In this document: piece after piece, positions 1-13,192 of the stretch
Numbering within the stretch: position 1 is the first letter of the stretch
Layout of the letters: each line of letters begins with the position of its first letter
Assembly (NCBI GenBank): GCA_021018815.1
Contig: JAITYX010000016.1
Span: 3,177,001-3,241,000, forward strand
DNA: 64,000 nucleotides
Direction of reading: 5' to 3'
Source of the DNA: Talinum fruticosum
Taxonomy: Eukaryota > Streptophyta > Magnoliopsida > Caryophyllales > Talinaceae
Program-made: the position numbers and the translations under genes
Notes under the pieces: generated by a model
Seen by the model: the letters and a program-made list of their open reading frames with translations, nothing else
What the model was told of the DNA's origin: nothing
Databases searched by the model: none

Positions 1-395
1 TTGATTAATACAAAATAACCTTTACAAAAAAGTACAAAAAGATATTTTCTTTAAAAAAATCCTAATAGTGGTGCCTGGGGAAAAAAGCAACAAAGTGGTA
101 CTCTATACAAATACAACAGTCGGCACCCTTCTGTACAGAGACAACACAAACGCCCCCCCAAACACACTTCTATACACTATACAGAAAGAACATGGAACAA
201 AATTGGGAACTCTACAAAACTCTGCTCGTTTACAGAAGCTTTCAGAACAGAGCATCTTCAAGGTGAAGGTGCATATTGTTTCGAGTCAAGAAACCCTCCA
301 GAAAGCCATAACCTATAACCAAATTGGGTCTTTTGATGAATATCAGCCCTAATGAATCATCCTCCAAATGATGAGCAAAGACTTATAATTAATTC
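1..395 (-). other. 3' UTR and downstream flank of the sorting nexin gene
   Basis: This stretch lies just beyond the TGA of the minus-strand sorting nexin gene and probably holds its 3' UTR. A 94-codon plus-strand open frame at 68-352 has no recognisable domain and no splice partner, so I treat it as chance. I see nothing else here. Confidence 0.5.
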
Positions 396-3300
396 TCAAG
401 CAGTTTTAGCTTGCGTCTTTGGATGATGAACGTCAGCCACAACATCCTTCAGCTCAGGAAAGATTGATACAAGCAAGAGCTCCAAGACAGCATATGCTAC
501 TTGCTTCAGACATATTGACGACTGAGATTTCACATAATAAGCCTCTTGTAAGTTATTATGACTGGGCAGGAATTGCTTTATGATGAAAATGTAGATTCTT
601 GGTAATTTGTACCTGGAGAAAAAATAAATATCTCGTGCACAATGCTTGTACTGCTTTTGACCAACAAAACTCACCAAGGGTGCAGGAGCTCCATCTACCA
701 AATGAGAAAAAGAAGCGTAAACCCCATCAACCCTAACTAAGAAAACTATTGAGAATAGAAGTGTAACCTCATGAATCATAACTAAGAAAATGATTGCCGG
801 AACTTTTGTTTTCTTCCAGCTAAGAACATTTCATACTCACAGTGGAAAGTACAATAAGAAAAAAAATTACAGTAACAAATGAAAAAAACAGAGATTAATG
901 TTTCTCCAGGACCAGAAAACCAGCATGTGCTCATGTCAAAGCTGACACAGAAGTTCAGCCATCTCTTTAATGTTGAAATTTGTTATACAAATTTGCACAG
1001 TGAAAAGACGTATTTAGTTTTAGCAACCATATGACAGGATGAAATATGAGGAACAGCAAGGAAAGCACCTTCGCACTCAGGCAGTTAACAAAAGGAGAAA
1101 GGCGGAGGAAGAAGGGGAATCATAAACTAATGACACTTGGCTAGCAATTGAAAGCTGTAAACCAGATGAGACATGCAGGCAAACATTATCAGTAGCCAGG
1201 ATTCAAGAGAATGGAAGCAGACATCGTGCTAGAAGAGAGGAACTTACGGAAAAGCATATTCCTCACATAACTCGCTCTTCGAGCAGCCTCAAGTTGCATC
1301 TCAAAAGAACCAGCTTGGGAGGACTTGGTTGTGGCTGCTCGAGGGGTAGCTTGAAAACATTTAGAAACCTTTTCATCCAATCCACCCCCAATGATTTCTA
1401 GCCTGAGAAAGAATTTGCCATCTGGCCACAGAATCTGGAGCAGCAAATAAACATAACTAGTGAGGGCTTCTCTTGTTTTCCTTCAGTGAATTGCATGCAA
1501 TGTCCGGTGTGCAGTCTAAGCCAGGCAAAATTATTTCAATGAAGGAGAAAAATGTTTGAGGCCAATAGTCCTCGACAAATGATAAAGAAAGAGAGAAATT
1601 ATACTCTTAAAGCCTTAAACAGCCTTGCAATTCCGCTTTACATATGACAAATACACTGGGAAGTGGTAGGAAAATAGTAACACAGAGAAAATGCAAAAGC
1701 ATTTCTTATATGTATGAACATAGAACCGGCAAATGGCAAGTCATGTTAAGTGTTCATTTTTATGTTTTATCTAGAAATATTGACATATTACTATTCTGTG
1801 TATTGACGAATGATAAAAAGAGTCTGCGAGGTCTCATAAAATAATAAATTAGTACTTTGAGATATGATTTTTTTAACAGTTTACTACCCTATTTTTAAAT
1901 TTTCAAGTTAGTAAACCGTTAAAATTTCATATCTCAGGGTAGTAATTTATTATTTACTGAGACCTGTGATACTTTTTTATTATTTGTTAATGTCACAACG
2001 TAGTAAAATGTCAATAACTCTTTATCTACTATGTCAATCTTGGGGTTGTAATTTGGTCTTAAATTAGATAAGCTTTTTTATGTTGTATAGAGATCTACTT
2101 TATGTGACCATTGACATATCACTCTGTTCAAGTTGAATTTTAGTTAATCTGCTGATTTTATTTCTCATTGGTTTTTGTGTGTTCAAGTTGTATTCCAATG
2201 TACTCTCAAGTCAAAGATTGACGAGCTAAGCAACAACATATCAAAGAGAGTGCCATTAAACAATGCATTACTTGGACTAAAAAGGATTGAAAGTCATGTA
2301 TAAGATGCCTAATAGAGGAGTTCAATATATTTTACAGTTCCACCAAGCAAAGTCATCAGCATTAAACATGATAGTAAAACGGCTAGATCGATAAGCTAAA
2401 TATTAAAGATGCAAAATGGTTCAAACGCTTACATCTTTTACCCACTGAATTCCTTGGGTAATAACCTCCTCTTTCCGCAGCCAGTTAATCTGCCCTAATA
2501 GCCAGTCGTCTACAGCATCCTCCATAACTAACTGAAGTATTTGCCTTGAGATCCAAAAACTTGTCTCCTGTTGTGGTGTCAACACAGACAAACATAAGAA
2601 ATTTTTTGTTCTTCTTGGAGAGAGGGGTTATGATGCATAGAATATGGAGGAAAAGTCGTGAAATCAGCAAATTGCGCAGCCCATGGGTCAATTCAAATGT
2701 TCACAAAGTTGCTATATCATATTACTGACCATTGCCCCTAAGGAGGCACATTGAGTGAGTTCCCCTTCCCTTTCTTTTTGAAGATGAAAGAAGTTTAGGG
2801 GGGTGCTATCTTTTAAGCAGCCCCACCCTCCACTCTCTCTCTCTAAAGGAAATGGTAAAAGAAAAAAGCTATGAAGGAGGTTTTCTCAATAGGATCAGTT
2901 CCAGTTAGGCTCAATTGCCAAGTTTCACATAATCCATTATCACCAGTACATACTCGAGAAATTAGGGAACTGTTCAAAGACCAAACTCAGGAAAATAAAA
3001 CCAAAGTACTATACCTTATCCACCCTCTTTTCTTAAGCTGGAATACCTTGTCAACCAAATTTAACACAGGCACGGTCACATTTGGAGGTGTCCACTGCAA
3101 CATGAGTAATGCAGATAATCAGAAACCAAACTATAAGCAAAGGTGCAGAAAATTCACATCATACAGGCCAATATTTTGAGGGCAGTCAGGTAGGCGATAA
3201 TCTGAAGACTGTAATATCACAAGCCAAATAGAAAAACAAAGCAAACCAAGGAAGGACTGAACATTAGCAAAGCATAATGGATACTGTGGCCAGCCCCAAG

Positions 3301-6300
3301 GTAAATTCATGATGAAATGGGGGAAACAAAACCGAGTGAAAACTTGCATGACGGGTTTCAGAAAACTGTCAAGTGTACGGAGCCCTCATAATCACAACTC
3401 AAGAAAACAGTCCACCAGTCAACTGCCCCAGAAATCACATTGGCAAATTCATAAGCAAGAGGAAATTCACGATAACAAAAATGCAAGAACAAACATAAAA
3501 TTTGTTATCTGTACTGCACACGAAAGTATTGTATAGGCTTGCTCCCAAACAGGAATGGTACCTCAGGAGGCACTTCAACATGATCATCAATAGAATGAGA
3601 TGTAACTGGCGAGCTTGCAGATCCACCCATGTTGGATTTTGTCTCAAAAACTTGGGTCTTCCTAGAATATGATTTTGCAGTATCTTCAGTTTGTTTAACC
3701 ACCCTTGGTGGGAAGATCTTCGAGTTCAACTCATTGTCTGAATGCCACCCATTTTCTTGAACATCAGATTCTGCTACGTCATGATCATGGCTGTCATCTT
3801 TATCACCTTCCTCGTCATCGGAAAAATTAATTGCAGTTTCCATGGAACTTTCAGATGCATTGTGTGTCTTCAAAGCACATTCATTCGAAGAACTGTAAGT
3901 CGCTGGAACAGATGTGATGTCTTCTTCATGGCCTGAAGATGAACCTACAGAATTTCGCAGGAAGCCATCTGGAGCCCCTCTGAACTGGCGTACAATGTCA
4001 TCAACAGCATCATCCACATTTACTGTTTAATTCACATATTTTGGACGATAATTAAATTATATTTCAAAGAGCAAAATATCATAATACAAAAGGAAGACAT
4101 TCCAACATCAAAAGAAATCTCCTTACATGAGATGACTTATCCTCATGTGAGAACCAGAAATCAAAATTAGTTTGACGTTTGGGGGGGACCATTAGAGGAG
4201 ACATGAGGAGTATAAGTTCTAAAACAGAAATTATGAAGCAAGATTAAGAACATAGACCACAGGATCTTTCCTGAAACATAATAATAGTGAGTTACGTAAG
4301 GCCATATTAGCATACTTAGGACGTCACCCCTTCCCTAGGCCCATAGAAAACGTATTGACAACGTGACATTCCAATCTCCAAAGGCCTCATTGACACTCCC
4401 AGTTAGCAACAACTAGAAAAATAAGCTTTAAACTCTGGGTAAGAACATCAGCAAAAACATCAAACAAACCCATATTTGAGTTAAAACTTAAAAGACTTAA
4501 TCATCATACAAAAACTGTACCCAAATACAAAAACTGCATACCTGCAAGGGTTTGCATTGCTGATGAAGATTTTCCAAAAGAATAATTCTTCATGCATGAA
4601 ATGAAGAGGAACAAATACAATCATTAGATTTCATAAACCTTTCGAAAGAGGATGATGGAAACAAATTCCTCAATAATCACTAAAATCATACACTTTCGAA
4701 AGAAGGATGATGACGAGAAATCCAAAACCATCACTATAAACAACAGAGGTAAACACTACACAATGGTTACATGCTCACCTTTGAGGAAGTACTCAGAAAA
4801 TCCCAAACTTCATGCTGTTCAGCAACATTAGGTATAGATAAAATTTCCTAGCAAAGGATGAGTCAGATGTCAGAAGAAATAAACAGAGGAATGTACAAAT
4901 CTAGCCCAGAAGCTGCTTGGACTAATCCATTCAGTCCTGATCGTACTTGCAAATATCTGTCAAGCTTGATGCAACGGCGATGCACAAAAGCATCTTCAGT
5001 GCTGGACGAGAATATCCTTTTTGGAGGCAACTGCAGGTTATAATTGGGAATTTCCCTTAGACGTCGATGCAATCGTTCAAAGTTCCGGTATCTGCCCATG
5101 AAAATAATAACTAGAACTCTCAACAATCAAATCCTAGGCAAAAATAATGGAGCTATAATGTGTAACTTAAGGAATTCTTTTAGCATTATATGAAAGAGCA
5201 AGATCAATAACAACGCTATGAATGAACGAATCAATAAGTGAAAGCTTTAACAGACAGCACAAGTTTTAGGTACACCAAAATCTGGTAGATATCAAGCAGT
5301 AACAACTTTACTAGATGATAAAACCTTTGAGAAACAAGCACATCACTACATAGAATTAGTATCTTAATGTTTCATGGCCTGGTTAGAGAACAAGGTGAAC
5401 GATATTTTCACCAAGGTAAACCAAAATAGAACTGTAAAATACTCAAGTAATTCAGTGCTGAAGTTTATATATTCACCTTCTTTTTACAAACCACATATTA
5501 TTTTGCACATCAGTGACTGCAATAGCATATACAGCAAAGGGCTTCGATCCTGTTTTATCATAGTATGCCCCAAGAACCTGCAAATTATGCCAGAAAGCAA
5601 GTCAAAAGACAAATATTCATCCAATCTAGAGGACAAAACTAACAATCAAATTGTTTATACCTAGACAGAAAGGAAGAGAGTAAGATTCTGAATCAAAATC
5701 ATATGTGTACTACACATAGACAGGAATTTCTTCAATCCACTTAAGACGCACATGCTACCTTCAGTTTACAGAGTAAGTAGGTATAGACCATAGCTACCTG
5801 ATCAGGGGACATTTGGGTTTGTTAAGCGAATTCGGGATCTTCGTACCTTATTTAAAAATGATCCTGGACCAAAGGGATATTTACACCATTTACAATTGAA
5901 ATTCATTTAAAGTAGTTGGAAATGAATTTTTTTTCTTCATATCCAAATTAATACATCATTTTTACAAGCATATGTGCTGTTTTCTTGCTAATAAACTACT
6001 TAAATAGCAAGAAAAGATAAATATTTTGGTGTTCATTTCAATTCAAGTACATGTAAGATTTTCCACCAGAGTCTTCTTGTCTATGTCAATTTAGCTAGTT
6101 TTGTGGAATTGGAATGTAATCCAGGGATTATGTGTGGGATCAAAGATTCTGAATCAGGATTCGAGGAGGGTTTTGTGAAGAACAACATGCTGATCTGATC
6201 ATTTTGGTAAAAAAAAAGAAAAGGTAGAAGCACAAAGAGGAAAGAACTTACCCGACACCTAAGCTTGGGTAAGCGTGACCCATCAGAATGGACCAATGAA

Positions 6301-9300
6301 CCTGGAACATCACATGTATACTGCCCACTGCACCTTGTGAAATCTGGGTTATAGAAGTCCTCTGAAATTAAAAGTCCTTTTTTGCACCAGTATTCAATCT
6401 TTTCTCCTCAGGTTCAACTTTCAAATCAGAGGTGCTGCTAGACCTCCTCAGCTTACTTTTATTTCCATCCGGAATGAGAAATTCCACTTCCCCTGAAGAA
6501 AATCTGTTTTCTGCTCCATGAGATATTTTTGCCTTGTTGTTACTACCATCTTTCCATTGAGCAATTTGAATTCCAGGCAGGATTTCACGTATAATTTTGC
6601 CATCTGGTTCTGAAGAGCCATGTTCTTTGGCAACTTTGTTGATTTTCTCTTTATAATGTCTTCCTATTGCCCACATGTTTTCAAGATTCTCAGGAGCAAG
6701 TACTTCAGTTCTTCTCTGAGTTGCAGCATCCAGTTTTCGTGCCCAGTCAGCAACCTTCGGCACTGTAGAGTCCCCATAGAATGCAACAAAAGATGGCTCT
6801 GCTGAAGCATCTAAAGCCATCACTCTATGGTCATCCTCTGTAGCTAGTGTCATATCGGTTTTTTGGCTATGGGATGATTTATGTCTTCGACTTGTAGTTT
6901 CACTAGTTTCCATGCTTCTTTCAGCAAGAGGGTGATCATGGTGTGCTTTAGGTGACCGGTCAACGCCATCTAACCCAGTCAAAAATCCTTAATGTGAAGA
7001 AGAACAAACTCCATCAACTCATTGATGTACCTACAAAAAGTGACGGAGAGGGGGCCTTCTTTGAGCAAATTGATCAAATGTTTCAACCACATATAGAAAA
7101 ATTCAGCTATTAGCTTCCACAACAATCAGTAAACAATCAACCATTACATAAACGCATCCTTAAAGGTAATAGTTAATGCTTTAACTGTCATATTTCAGGA
7201 TCACTGGCAGAAACAGACACTATCAAATTTATTTGCTAGTACAGTAAAGAATGCAAAAATAGGGAATTCTACATCCCAACATCAAATAAGACTAGCTAGT
7301 AAACAATACAAGATAATTAATCAATTCAAAATACAGAAACAGCAATGGAATAGAGAACAAGAACAGTAACAATTGAATTGTTTTCTCCAATCCCATGAAT
7401 AAAAGTATTGGTTTAACAACAGGGTCAAATGTTACACCTCTAAAGCTCAGACTTATAGAGGCCAGGTTCAGCTTTGTTGTAACATGTTATTATTTCATGT
7501 ACGATATCACCAATTACATGGGCTCAGGTATGCATTGTCAAGAAAGACAATGATCAGACACTTGCCACAAACCCATTATTGATCACACTTTTTGCAATTT
7601 CATCAGTAGCATATACTTTTGGTATTATCATAGTATGTACTTGTCTTTTAGAAGAACCACATGAGAGAAAACAAGCACAACCTTCCTCATGTTGGCAAAC
7701 ATTTGAAGGCATACTCCAATCAGAAAGCTACAAATAAGCACCAGCGGTTGTTAAGAGAGAAAAGGTTCTCTGGGACTCACATTGGAGTCACAAGATTCAT
7801 AATAGGCTGTATGATCAAGCAAGTAACCAACTCTCGAGCAATACAACTAACAAGAGGACATTGTGCTTCACTCTGCCTCAGAACTAAGCCTAGTAATCCA
7901 GCCACGAGCTGCTGAAGAACCTGTATTATGTGGGCATGAAAGCAACAAATTTAGGAGCAGGAGTCACAAATTTGGGAAACATATAGCTTCAGAAAACACC
8001 ACCCACACCTTGTGCTCACTCTCAGCAGATACTAATGCTGGATGGAGATCATTAGAAGTCATAAGTTGGCGTTTCAACTGTTCGTCCCTTTCTTCAGAGG
8101 ACAGAGTCACCATAACATCTACACCAATTGAAGCTTGGGTTCTTCTATACAATTCCAGATGATCACCTATTAAGTTAACCAAGTCCCTGGAAAATAACTA
8201 GTGATTTTGTCAATTAAGATGCAAGAACCCAAGCCACACACAACCCATGCATTATAAGGAAGCCATAGGCATGATTATTACCTTGTTAATAAATCAACAA
8301 GGTTTACTTCCTTTACCCTTTCAGCAACTTCTCCAAGAGCATCCAATATAATCCCACGAATCAGCTCAGGGGCTTGTTTGTCTGGAGTTATACTTGAATA
8401 CCACAAGTCTGTAATAAAGTCTTGTATGATCTTATCAACCAAGTCCTCCACTGCAGCCTCTACAATGGGTGAGTCAAATTTCCTCTTCCATTTTAATGGT
8501 GGAGGAGTAGAGGACAGACAAGAATCTGTCACAGGAAGTAGCTTCTTCTCCAAACATGATGTATGCTTGCTGATTGAACGAACCTTCCAGCGGAATTCTA
8601 CCTCATTTGCAAGAATTCGCAAAAGTAAAGCAATCAAAACTGCAATGGGGATGTTCATCCACATTGATTTACTTGTATCTGCAGAACATATTAGGGCAAA
8701 ACAATAATCAACAAAATGAAAAAAAATTAAAAGAAAAGAAAAGCTGGATTGTTAATTATGTTACAGTGGGAAAAAGACTTTCAGAAGCTTGGTTCCCCTT
8801 GTTCCTGAAGCAGTGATATTAACTTAGGATACAATACAACAGAATCAACAGTTAGTTAATCAAGGTCAGTTTCTATCATAGCCAAGTTATAGATCATCTT
8901 ACTTAAACCACCTTTGTGGTCCAATGATTTTATGCTCACTGGAAATCCACAATAATCTGACATTTACACTTGCCTCTTCCCAAAAAGACTTGGAAGGGGA
9001 AGGCCCTCCAGGGTCAGGTGTTGCATAGTCTATGCTTTTCACTAAACAGACTTCTTTGAAGGAAGAACTTCCTGAATTCTTGATTTATCAATCGGAAGGT
9101 GTATAATAATGCGCTTTTCATCAAACAGGAAGCAAAAATCCTCCCCCTCCCCTCCCCCAAAAAAGAAGGGGGCCCCGGACCTCCCGAAAAGCATACCAAG
9201 ATCCCCACCAAAGGCAAGGTTGCGTTGAAGTTTAAAATATACAGAGGCGTAAGTCCTTAAAGAACGGAAGAAATTCCTTCTATTTTAAATTTTTTCACTA

Positions 9301-9814
9301 CCATGTATCTGCCAGCAAGGATATCTTCATGTGTGGCAATCAGAGCTGGTTTGTTATATGCAAAATTCGCTACTTTATACAGAATTTTAACTGACAAGTT
9401 CAACCATATCACTAGCCATGATAGATAAAGCTAATGCCCTTTCATTTACTTACTTCTGAGCCTAATTGCATAAACAAATCCAGCAATTTCAGAATGGTTT
9501 TTCTGCATAATAGTAGTACCCATAAGTCCATAACCATAGCTAACCTAACCAACAAGAAATTTAATAGCATAAACAACCCAAGCTCACTGCATCATTAAAT
9601 TTAAAGATAGGTCCAATTGGGGACCCATAAAAGTCCCAAAACAACAGAATTCCGACAGAAAAAAGGCGCCAAGCGACGGTTTCGAAAACGAAGCTTGAAG
9701 AGGGAGAAACTCACGAGACAAGAAATAAGTAATGGCGAAGATACATATGGCCCACCAAAGAAAACGAATTTTAGCTTCTTCAATTAAATCCTGAATGGTC
9801 TCCATCCGCCTCAT
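396..9814 (-). CDS. Sorting nexin with PXA, PX and nexin-C domains, 16 exons, about 1000 aa
   Basis: Likely a membrane-anchored, phosphoinositide-binding endosomal sorting protein, similar in order and length to the plant PXA-PX-NexinC family (Arabidopsis At2g15900 type). Coding exons read on the minus strand: 9715-9814, 8282-8678, 8009-8186, 7781-7920, 6388-7030, 6252-6361, 5477-5577, 4947-5091, 4779-4847, 4542-4587, 3562-4022, 3015-3094, 2433-2567, 1248-1434, 613-694, 396-521. Two hydrophobic segments lie near residues 17-32 and 39-55. PXA covers about 100-285 and PX about 520-632, with the lipid-binding RRYRNF motif and an LPPKR loop. Nexin-C covers about 800-930. The start is the ATG at 9814 in a conserved M-ETIQDLIEEAK context. 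Three one-base losses in T-runs (on the plus strand, A-runs at 6981-6985, 2555-2559 and 619-624) break the frame, and intron 5 is only 26 bp. Other splice phases agree. Identity is very likely; the exact model around exons 5-6 is uncertain. Confidence 0.9.
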
Positions 9815-10025
9815 TTCTTCCGAACCCTAAAGCCCCTCAGGAAAGAGAATGAAATTCAAAGCTGCAAATCCTAAATTTGAGTATGAATTAATGAATGAAT
9901 GAGCGCATTCAGAGTTGTTCAAAACTCCAATGCAGATCGTGGACCATCCGCAGACGATTAGGGTTTTCTCCAAATTGCGTCGGAGAATTTGAAGTAGAGA
10001 TCGGGAATTCAATTACGGAAAGTGC

Positions 10026-10048
10026 AGAGAGAGAGAGAGAGAGAGAGG
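10026..10048. repeat. (GA)n microsatellite in the sorting nexin 5' leader/promoter
   Basis: About 11 GA units read as (CT)n on the sorting nexin strand. CT-rich leaders are common near plant transcription starts, so it probably lies in or next to the 5' UTR. Confidence 0.85.
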
Positions 10049-10224
10049 GGGGCGGAGGTGAAATGGGTCGTTACAGTGTTGGCAAGAAATGTAAGTTTTA
10101 GCAGTTGACAGTTATGTATATCGTTGGAAGAAACCCAGATTTTTTTTCCTAGACTAGATTCTTCAATTTTTTATCATTCCCCCTTTAATAAGATATTTTC
10201 ATATTTGTTCTGAGTCCATCCATA

Positions 10225-10283
10225 TTGGGCCGTGGCCAGCCCAATCTCAGGATTTTCCCAAAAACAGGCTCGGATGAAGGCCC
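10225..10283 (-). promoter_or_regulatory. Clustered site II-like TTGGGC/GCCCAA motifs
   Basis: TTGGGC at 10225-10230, an inverted GCCCAA at 10239-10244 and GGCCCA near 10278 are clustered 410-470 bp upstream of the sorting nexin ATG. Such TGGGCY (site II) motifs are known in promoters of constitutively expressed plant genes. Assignment to the sorting nexin rather than the extensin gene is inferred from distance. Confidence 0.45.
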
Positions 10284-11472
10284 ACACACAAACTACAAAA
10301 AGGCCCTCCAAATCCAAATCAAAGTGAAAGTCTATACCCCGAAAGTCCTGCCATTAGGAAGGATATACAGAGTCTGATATGGTACCTTTATTCTTAAGTT
10401 GTAAAATTATAAGGAGATTAATTCTGTTAAAAACCCTAAATTTAAAAATCGATTATCACATATTACTCCATAAAAAGAAAGTAGAAGGAGTTTTAAAGGG
10501 ATAGTTTGCTTAGATTAATATAACCTGAACTAAAAAGAAATAGCCCAAAGTTGTATTGTTCAGCTATCTAGATTATAAACATTAGGGTCTTCTCTCCATT
10601 ATATGGAAAATAAGGTTTTGTATAAGATTGACTTACTTAAAAGATATTATAAGACATATTAAATGTGACTTTTAATGATTATAAATATATCTAATTACTC
10701 ATTTAGCGTGATTTTAATTGGACCATTCTTATTAATTACCCACAAATGTACATGTTACTCTAAAATGAGTGATTATTCGCCCTAAAATCCATAAAGAGCT
10801 ATCGCTCAAGGATTCCGTTTTATTATAATGTTTGTGATACTTGAATTTATTTTTTATTAGGGAAGATATTATGTGTCAAGTTTAGATTTAATTTAATAAG
10901 TTTTACGCCTTTCTCATCGTAAGATTTATCCTATTTGGAATTGTCTTTACTTGAATCATTTATCCTCGTAAATTAGATGATGCTCAAATAAAAATATTCA
11001 AATAGTTTATCTTTCTTATTATACTATGAATTATGTCATGGCTTCTGTTTGGAATTTTACTTGGCTGCCAATCAAAATATTTACTCCTTAATAAACATTA
11101 ATACCAAATTGAAATCTGTATCATAGGATCTGATTTTTTGAACACAAGATATCGAGTACTATATTAGGTTTTTTTATCATTTAGTACGTGTATTATCTCA
11201 TTTTCGTAAATTTTTTTAATACAAAAATTGCAAATGAAGGTTAGTTATGATAATAACAATTTGTTATATTTGGTTATGATAAATTAAAACCAACACAAGT
11301 ACCCAATGAAGTACACAGCCAAAATTAGCAAAATTTGTATCCAATTTTTGAGGTGAAAGAGGGTGTAACGCAATTTGTGGCAACAAAAATGTTGGGTATT
11401 TTGTCGGAAAACCAAAAATTTTTCCCTCTTTATTAATATCACCCTCCTTCCTATGGTAGTAGCTAACCATCA

Positions 11473-13192
11473 ATGGCAGAAAATCTCCCTCCTTCATTTC
11501 GAGCCTATGGCCGCCCTCTCCTCCTCCTCCTCCTCTGCGTCCTCTCTCTTCTCTCCCTATCCTCGGCATTGTCTGATGCCGAGGCCCTTTACCTGACTCA
11601 TCGTCAGCTACACGCCCTCAAGGAAAATGGGCATGACCTCCCCGATGATTACGACCAAAAGGTCAATGTGCCCTTCACATTCCAAAACCCGAGGCTCCGT
11701 AAGGCCTACATAGCCCTCCAAGCATGGAAACAGGCCATTTACTCTGACCCGTCTAATGTAACAGGCAATTGGGTCGGGCCAAACGTGTGTGACTACACGG
11801 GTGTCTTTTGTTCCCAAGCGTTGGACGATGACAAGATCATGGTGGTTTCGGGTGTGGATCTAAACCACCAAGACATCGCGGGGTATCTCCCTGTTGAATT
11901 GGGCCTTCTTTCGGACATAGCCCTTTTCCACATTAACTCAAACCGATTCTGTGGTATCATTCCTATCAGTTTTTCTAAGCTTAAGATCTTGTACGAGCTT
12001 GATGTCAGTAATAACCGTTTAGTTGGGCCTTTCCCTGAGGTGGTCATGGAATTACAAGGACTTAAGTACCTTGACATTCGATTCAACGAATTCGAGGGCG
12101 CTTTGCCTCCTGGCCTATTTGATAGGCACCTTGATGCATTGTTTATTAATGATAACAGGTTTGATTCCGCCATCCCCGAGAGCATAGGAAATTCCACGGT
12201 TTCGGTTATGGTCTTGGCAAATAACGAGTTTACTGGGTGCATTCCCAATAGCATTGGCAAAATGGTGGGCACCTTAGATGAGATCATCTTCCAAGGGAAT
12301 AAATTGGGTGGATGTATTCCCACCGGAATCGGACTCCTTCAAAACATAACAATTTTTGATGTTTCTAAGAATGATTTCGTCGGTACTATTCCAAATTGCT
12401 TCAAAAACCTTAACAAGGTGGAGATAATAGACTTGTCATATAACAAGCTCACCGGAGATGTCCCGGATGAGATTTGCAAGTTACCTGCATTGCAAAGTTT
12501 CGAGTTTTCAGGTAACTTTTTCAAGTCCAAGGGGAAGGCTTGTGAACCGGAGGCCAGGAAGGAGGTTGAGTTCGTGGACAAGAGCAATTGCTTACCAAAC
12601 AGGCCGGAACAAAGACTCCCCGAGGAATGTTCCCCTATGTTGGCTAGTGTGGTCGATTGTGCCCAGGTTAAGTGTTCCGGGGGCAGTGAATCTTCACCAC
12701 CCCAGGATGATCATAAGCGTTCGCCTGTGCAACCACCACCTCCAACTCCTTCTCCGCCCAAGGACGACCAAAAAGATCACCGGTGCAACCTCCACCAATG
12801 CAACCACCCCCAAAGCCGGTTCTTTCCCCACCACCACCAACACCTGTTCCTTCCCCACCACCACCTGTCCCGTCCCCTCCACCACCGGTTCCCTCACCAC
12901 CACCACCTGTCCAATCCCCTCCACCACCACCTGTCCACTCTCCACCACCTCCAAGCCCGGTTTATCCCCCTCCACCACCTCCTGTGCAATCACCTCCTCC
13001 ACCACCCCCAGTGCCTTCACCTCCACCACCGGTTTTCTCTCCGCCTCCACCGCTTAAATCACCACCTCCTCCAGTCCCATCTCCACCTCCCCTGTCCCAT
13101 CTCCTCCACCTCCTAAACCTGAAGTTAAACTTCCACCAAACCTAGGTCTCCAATATTCATCGCCGCCACCACCACAATTTCCAGGATACTAA
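11473..13192 (+). CDS. Leucine-rich repeat extensin (LRX), single exon, about 573 aa
   Basis: A secreted chimeric cell-wall protein: the LRR part binds RALF-type peptides in the characterised family, and the extensin tail is insolubilised in the wall. A run of leucines at residues 16-31 forms the signal peptide. The conserved LRX N-domain follows (AYIALQAWKQAI, then GNWVGPNVCDYTGVFC), then about ten LRRs (residues ~105-365), a cysteine-rich hinge with CLPNRPEQR, and a proline tail of SPPPP blocks ending in FPGY and stop. The N-domain most resembles Arabidopsis LRX6-type proteins. Two one-base losses break the frame: an A-run at 12770-12774 and a C-run at 13089-13092. With one base added at each, the tail stays SPPPP-rich and ends at the expected TAA at 13190-13192. 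In the uncorrected frame the tail turns into His/Leu-rich nonsense. No intron, as in the family. Confidence 0.93.

Larger units (their letters stand above)
9815..11472. other. Shared upstream region between divergent sorting nexin and LRR-extensin genes
   Basis: The two flanking genes point away from each other, so this 1.66-kb stretch must carry both promoters. The half next to the sorting nexin has a GA microsatellite and GGGCC/GCCCA motifs. The half next to the extensin gene is AT-rich, with a TTTATTAATAT TATA-like stretch about 40 bp before the extensin ATG. Short frames here lack coding character. Confidence 0.6.

Noticed and set aside
68..352. 94-codon plus-strand open frame at the left edge
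   Set aside because: It lies opposite the sorting nexin 3' UTR, has no domain, no splice partner and repetitive low-complexity composition; likely chance.
12458..13057. Thr/Ser-rich and His/Leu-rich long frames, and a Val/Glu-rich minus-strand frame, over the extensin tail
   Set aside because: They are alternative-frame readings of CCA/CCT-rich repeats. The proline frame fits the LRX family and ends in the expected FPGY; the others have no start, signal or homologue.
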